From the NCBI GenBank assembly GCA_020634575.1, contig JACKBM010000004.1, forward strand, positions 1 to 64,000: DNA of 64,000 bases, written 5' to 3'. The stretch is from Ardenticatenales bacterium. Its GTDB lineage: Bacteria > Chloroflexota > Anaerolineae > Promineifilales > Promineifilaceae. This document shows positions 61,804 through 64,000 of this stretch, piece after piece (within the stretch, counting starts at the first letter, position 1; each line of letters opens with the position of its first letter). The notes beneath the pieces were generated by a model. The model did no database searches. It worked only from the letters and a program-made list of their open reading frames with translations, and had not been told where the DNA came from. Both the position numbers and the translations under genes were made by a program.

Positions 61804-62064
61804 ATGGGCAGCTCAACATTTCTGACGGCAGAGGAAAGGCACAAGCTCGAAACCTATCTCGGCCACTGTGAAGACGACGATGCCTACCGCGCCCGCATCC
61901 AATTGCTCTTGCTCTATGATCAGGGCACGGAACCGGAACTGGCGGCGGGCCAGGTCGGCGTCACCATTCACCGCGCGCGCAGCTTTGTGCGGGCCTTTGA
62001 CCGGGAGCGATTGGAGCTATTCCCGGCCTCGCTGTTCATGGCCCAATCTGAGGAGGAATCATAG
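61804..62064 (+). CDS. HTH-like small protein
   Basis: An 86-residue protein starting MGSSTFLTAEERHKLE. Its C-terminal part reads like a helix-turn-helix (GTEPELAAGQVGVTIHRARSFV), as in proteins that sit near CHAD-type genes. Function unknown. First gene of a tight unit (gaps of 2, -8 and 3 bases) with a zinc-ribbon-like protein, a glutaredoxin and lspA. Confidence 0.6.
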   Translation: MGSSTFLTAEERHKLETYLGHCEDDDAYRARIQLLLLYDQGTEPELAAGQVGVTIHRARSFVRAFDRERLELFPASLFMAQSEEES

Positions 62065-62066
62065 CG

Positions 62067-62384
62067 ATGGGGTTCTTCAAACGACTTTTTGGCGGTGGCC
62101 AATCTGAATATGTCGACAAAACCGGCATTTATCTCTACGCCCGCTGCGCCAACTGCGGCGCGGTCGTAAGGGTGCGGGCGGACAAGCAGCATGATTTAAA
62201 CCAGGATGGCAGCGGTTTCACCTGGCACAAAACCATCGTGGATAGCAAATGTTTCCGCCGCATGCAGGCAATGGTCCAGTTCGATGGCAACTATAACGTC
62301 ACCAATCATGAGATTGAGGGCGGCACCCTGGTCGATGAAGCTGCCTACAATAGCTGGCTCGCCAGTAAGGACACGAATGTCTGA
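62067..62384 (+). CDS. Small protein with CxxC motif
   Basis: A 105-residue protein with a CANC motif (residues 30-33) and one further Cys, possibly a partial zinc ribbon. The end YNSWLASKDTNV is ordinary. Family not recognised. Shine-Dalgarno GAGGAGG is inside the preceding gene. Its end overlaps the glutaredoxin start by eight bases. Confidence 0.65.
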   Translation: MGFFKRLFGGGQSEYVDKTGIYLYARCANCGAVVRVRADKQHDLNQDGSGFTWHKTIVDSKCFRRMQAMVQFDGNYNVTNHEIEGGTLVDEAAYNSWLASKDTNV

Positions 62385-62667
62385 CGAAAGCCCAATCATC
62401 ATGTACACCTCCCACTTTTGCCCCCATTCGCTGGCCTTTGAGCGCTACTTCGCCAGTAAGGGCATCCCCGTCGACCTACGCAATATTGATGGCAATGTCG
62501 AAAACCGGGGCAAAGTCATGGAGCTGAACAACGGCAATGCCAGCGTGCCCACCTTGCTCTTCCCTGACGGCAGCCAGCTGACCGAGCCCTCCTTCAGCCA
62601 ACTGCGCCAAAAGCTCAACATCGAATCCAAGGGGCTGGTTGACCGCATCAAGGAAATATTCAGCTAA
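62377..62667 (+). CDS. Glutaredoxin-like protein (CPHS motif)
   Basis: A 96-residue thioredoxin-fold protein starting MSDESPIIMYTSHFCPHS. The active site is CPHS, a monothiol variant of CPYC, and VPTLLFPDGSQLTEPS carries the cis-Pro and GSH-binding pattern of mycoredoxin-like glutaredoxins. It could reduce mixed disulfides or serve a low-molecular-weight thiol. I chose ATG 62377; the frame upstream is not used. Confidence 0.85.
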   Translation: MSDESPIIMYTSHFCPHSLAFERYFASKGIPVDLRNIDGNVENRGKVMELNNGNASVPTLLFPDGSQLTEPSFSQLRQKLNIESKGLVDRIKEIFS

Positions 62668-62670
62668 CTT

Positions 62671-63159
62671 ATGAATCGGATTCTTGCCCTCTGGCCCCTG
62701 GCGGTCATCCTGGTAGCATACGGTCTGGACCGTCTGTCCAAATGGTGGGCTGCCGCTTTTCTGGCCCAACACGGTCCTACCGACCTGACGTCCTGGCTTT
62801 CGATGCAGATCGCCTACAATCGGGGTATCGCCTTTGGTTTGCTGCAGGGGGTTGGTCCCCTGGTGGGCTGGCTAACAATCATTGTGCTCCTGCTACTGGC
62901 TGTCTTCATGTTCAGCCTGAGTCAGGAACAATGGGTCCTGAAGCTAGGGCTGGCCATACTGATTGGCGGCGCAGCCGGCAACATGTGGGATCGGATTGTG
63001 CACGGGCGCGTTCTGGACTTCCTCGTTAGCCCAATTCGGCCCGGCATCTTCAACATCGCCGACGTCCTGATCTATGTGGGCATCGGCCTCTGCCTGTTGT
63101 CAGCATTTTTGCCGGCGCCAGTCGTCGCGACCCTGCCAGCCGAAGCGCCGCTCGACTAA
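62671..63159 (+). CDS. lspA: Signal peptidase II (second copy)
   Basis: A 162-residue, standard-length LspA with four membrane helices. The catalytic Asp pair is in NMWDRI and FNIADVLI, with the NRGIAFG motif intact. It removes signal peptides from diacylglyceryl prolipoproteins. Three bases after the glutaredoxin stop, it is the last gene of the small-protein operon. It lacks the extension seen at 30450-31223. Confidence 0.93.
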   Translation: MNRILALWPLAVILVAYGLDRLSKWWAAAFLAQHGPTDLTSWLSMQIAYNRGIAFGLLQGVGPLVGWLTIIVLLLLAVFMFSLSQEQWVLKLGLAILIGGAAGNMWDRIVHGRVLDFLVSPIRPGIFNIADVLIYVGIGLCLLSAFLPAPVVATLPAEAPLD

Positions 63160-63162
63160 AAG

Positions 63163-64000
63163 CTATTCCTCTTCCCGCCGCCGCTTATCCAGAAACAAGA
63201 GCGTGCCCGAAATCAGGCCCGCCGCCGCCACCATGGCCACTTGCACGCCGCGCAAGCGCCGATTCAATATGTCCAATTGCTGGGTCGTCAACCGATCCGG
63301 GCTGCTCTGGAAACGCAGGCGGCCCCCTTCAGCCGCCGCCAGGACCCGCTGCAGCTGAGCGGGCACCGACAAAAATGGTTTGGCCCATTCGGCAATCATC
63401 TCCCGCCCCATCTCCTGAGCCTCTTCCAGTTCAATCAGCTCCCGACCGTAACGCTCGACCTGGTACCAGGGGTTAATGGCCGGATCCAACTGGGCAGCCA
63501 GGCCGGACAAAATCCCCAGGGCCCGCCCCAGATAAATGAAATTCTGCGGCACTTGAAAAGGAAATTCGTACAACAGATCGCGAAACTCACGACTGAGTTC
63601 GGCCAGTTCGCGCGGATCAGGCTGGGCCATCGTCAGCAGGTCGCGTCCCCAAAGCTGGTCCAGGACAATCGCCTGGGCCTCAACAATGCGCTCGATATCG
63701 GCACTGGGCAAGAAGAACCCCATCTTGCGATACGCTTCCGTCAGGCCGCGCGCATCCCGCTGGCTGACGCCGATCAGGACCCGTTTCAGATTCTCCTTGA
63801 GCGTCAAATCAATCCGGCCCACCATGCCAAAGTCGACAAAGACCAGTTCATAGGGGCGGGGTCCAGCCTCAGGCGTCCAGGCGATGTCGGCGCGCGGGCG
63901 CACGAAGAGGTTGCCGGGATGGGGATCGGCGTGAAAAATGCCTTCCTTGAAAATCTGATGGAAGTAGACGTCAAGCAGCCGATCAGCCAATTCAGCCTTG
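63163..64000 (-). CDS. AarF/UbiB (ABC1) family kinase-like protein, partial
   Basis: The C-terminal 279 residues of an atypical kinase; the 5' part lies beyond the window edge. HADPHPGNLFV is the catalytic-loop motif of this family and VFVDFGMVGR is the DFG-like metal site. A C-terminal membrane helix (near AMVAAAGLISGTLLF) anchors it. Family members support ubiquinone or other isoprenoid-quinone pathways. It is convergent to lspA with three bases between. Confidence 0.92.
   Translation of the reverse strand, partial: KAELADRLLDVYFHQIFKEGIFHADPHPGNLFVRPRADIAWTPEAGPRPYELVFVDFGMVGRIDLTLKENLKRVLIGVSQRDARGLTEAYRKMGFFLPSADIERIVEAQAIVLDQLWGRDLLTMAQPDPRELAELSREFRDLLYEFPFQVPQNFIYLGRALGILSGLAAQLDPAINPWYQVERYGRELIELEEAQEMGREMIAEWAKPFLSVPAQLQRVLAAAEGGRLRFQSSPDRLTTQQLDILNRRLRGVQVAMVAAAGLISGTLLFLDKRRREEE

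Overview
The window is an ordinary, gene-dense chromosomal segment of a high-GC bacterium. The best fit is a Chloroflexota member (Anaerolineae or Caldilineae type). This is inferred from gene content: secreted lipoproteins with Pro/Thr/Glu linkers, an NBR1-type Ig domain in a lipoprotein, long ArsR-type regulators with an N-terminal sensor part, a large sensor kinase, and no outer-membrane genes seen. I cannot prove the phylum from one window. I see no rRNA, CRISPR, prophage or intact insertion sequence, and one tRNA (Arg, anticodon CCG).

Layout. 1-8.2 kb: C-family DNA polymerase, acetyltransferase, frame-disrupted secreted metalloprotease, a 13-unit 17-bp tandem array, an orphan ABC ATPase and a nucleotide-sugar-epimerase-like protein. 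8.3-22 kb: leucyl aminopeptidase, a carboxylate-amine ligase, then a minus-strand run of PfkB kinase, parA, parB, methionine aminopeptidase and an M24 peptidase, followed on the plus strand by DivIC-like protein and oligoendopeptidase F. 22-30 kb: a heterodimeric ABC exporter, an EamA transporter, a YcaQ-type DNA glycosylase and 6-phosphofructokinase. 30-38 kb: lspA-rluD, an ArsR regulator divergent from an S41 peptidase, and a row of small minus-strand enzymes. 38-44.5 kb: an orphan BrnA antitoxin coupled to an 1110-residue histidine kinase, a LysM/M23 endopeptidase, DUF192 and an HD hydrolase. 44.7-50.5 kb: a beta-propeller lipoprotein, a fused AHSA1-PDZ-DinB protein with a downstream ArsR regulator, a 28-residue lipoprotein and a flavin reductase. 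50.6-64 kb: a modular lipoprotein, a class A penicillin-binding protein, an alpha-oxoamine synthase, tRNA-Arg, glycogen synthase, an RNA methyltransferase, a thioesterase, DUF1028, a small-protein operon ending in a second lspA, and the 3' part of an AarF/UbiB kinase.

How they work together. Chromosome partitioning (ParAB), division (DivIC-like), wall synthesis and remodelling (PBP, M23) and lipoprotein maturation (two LspA for at least four lipoproteins) form a cell-envelope theme. Peptide use is well served: PepA, PepF, Map, M24 and S41. Carbon handling is represented by PfkA and GlgA.

The most distinctive features are non-coding. The decamer ACCGGCCGGT occurs about 30 times, inside and outside genes. 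Several families of short palindromes and inverted repeats sit between genes. One repeat carries a promoter and another supplies the last codons of parB. A TTAGATNATNATCTAA-like palindrome overlaps promoter elements of three unrelated transcription units, which suggests an undescribed regulon that includes the AHSA1-PDZ-DinB gene.
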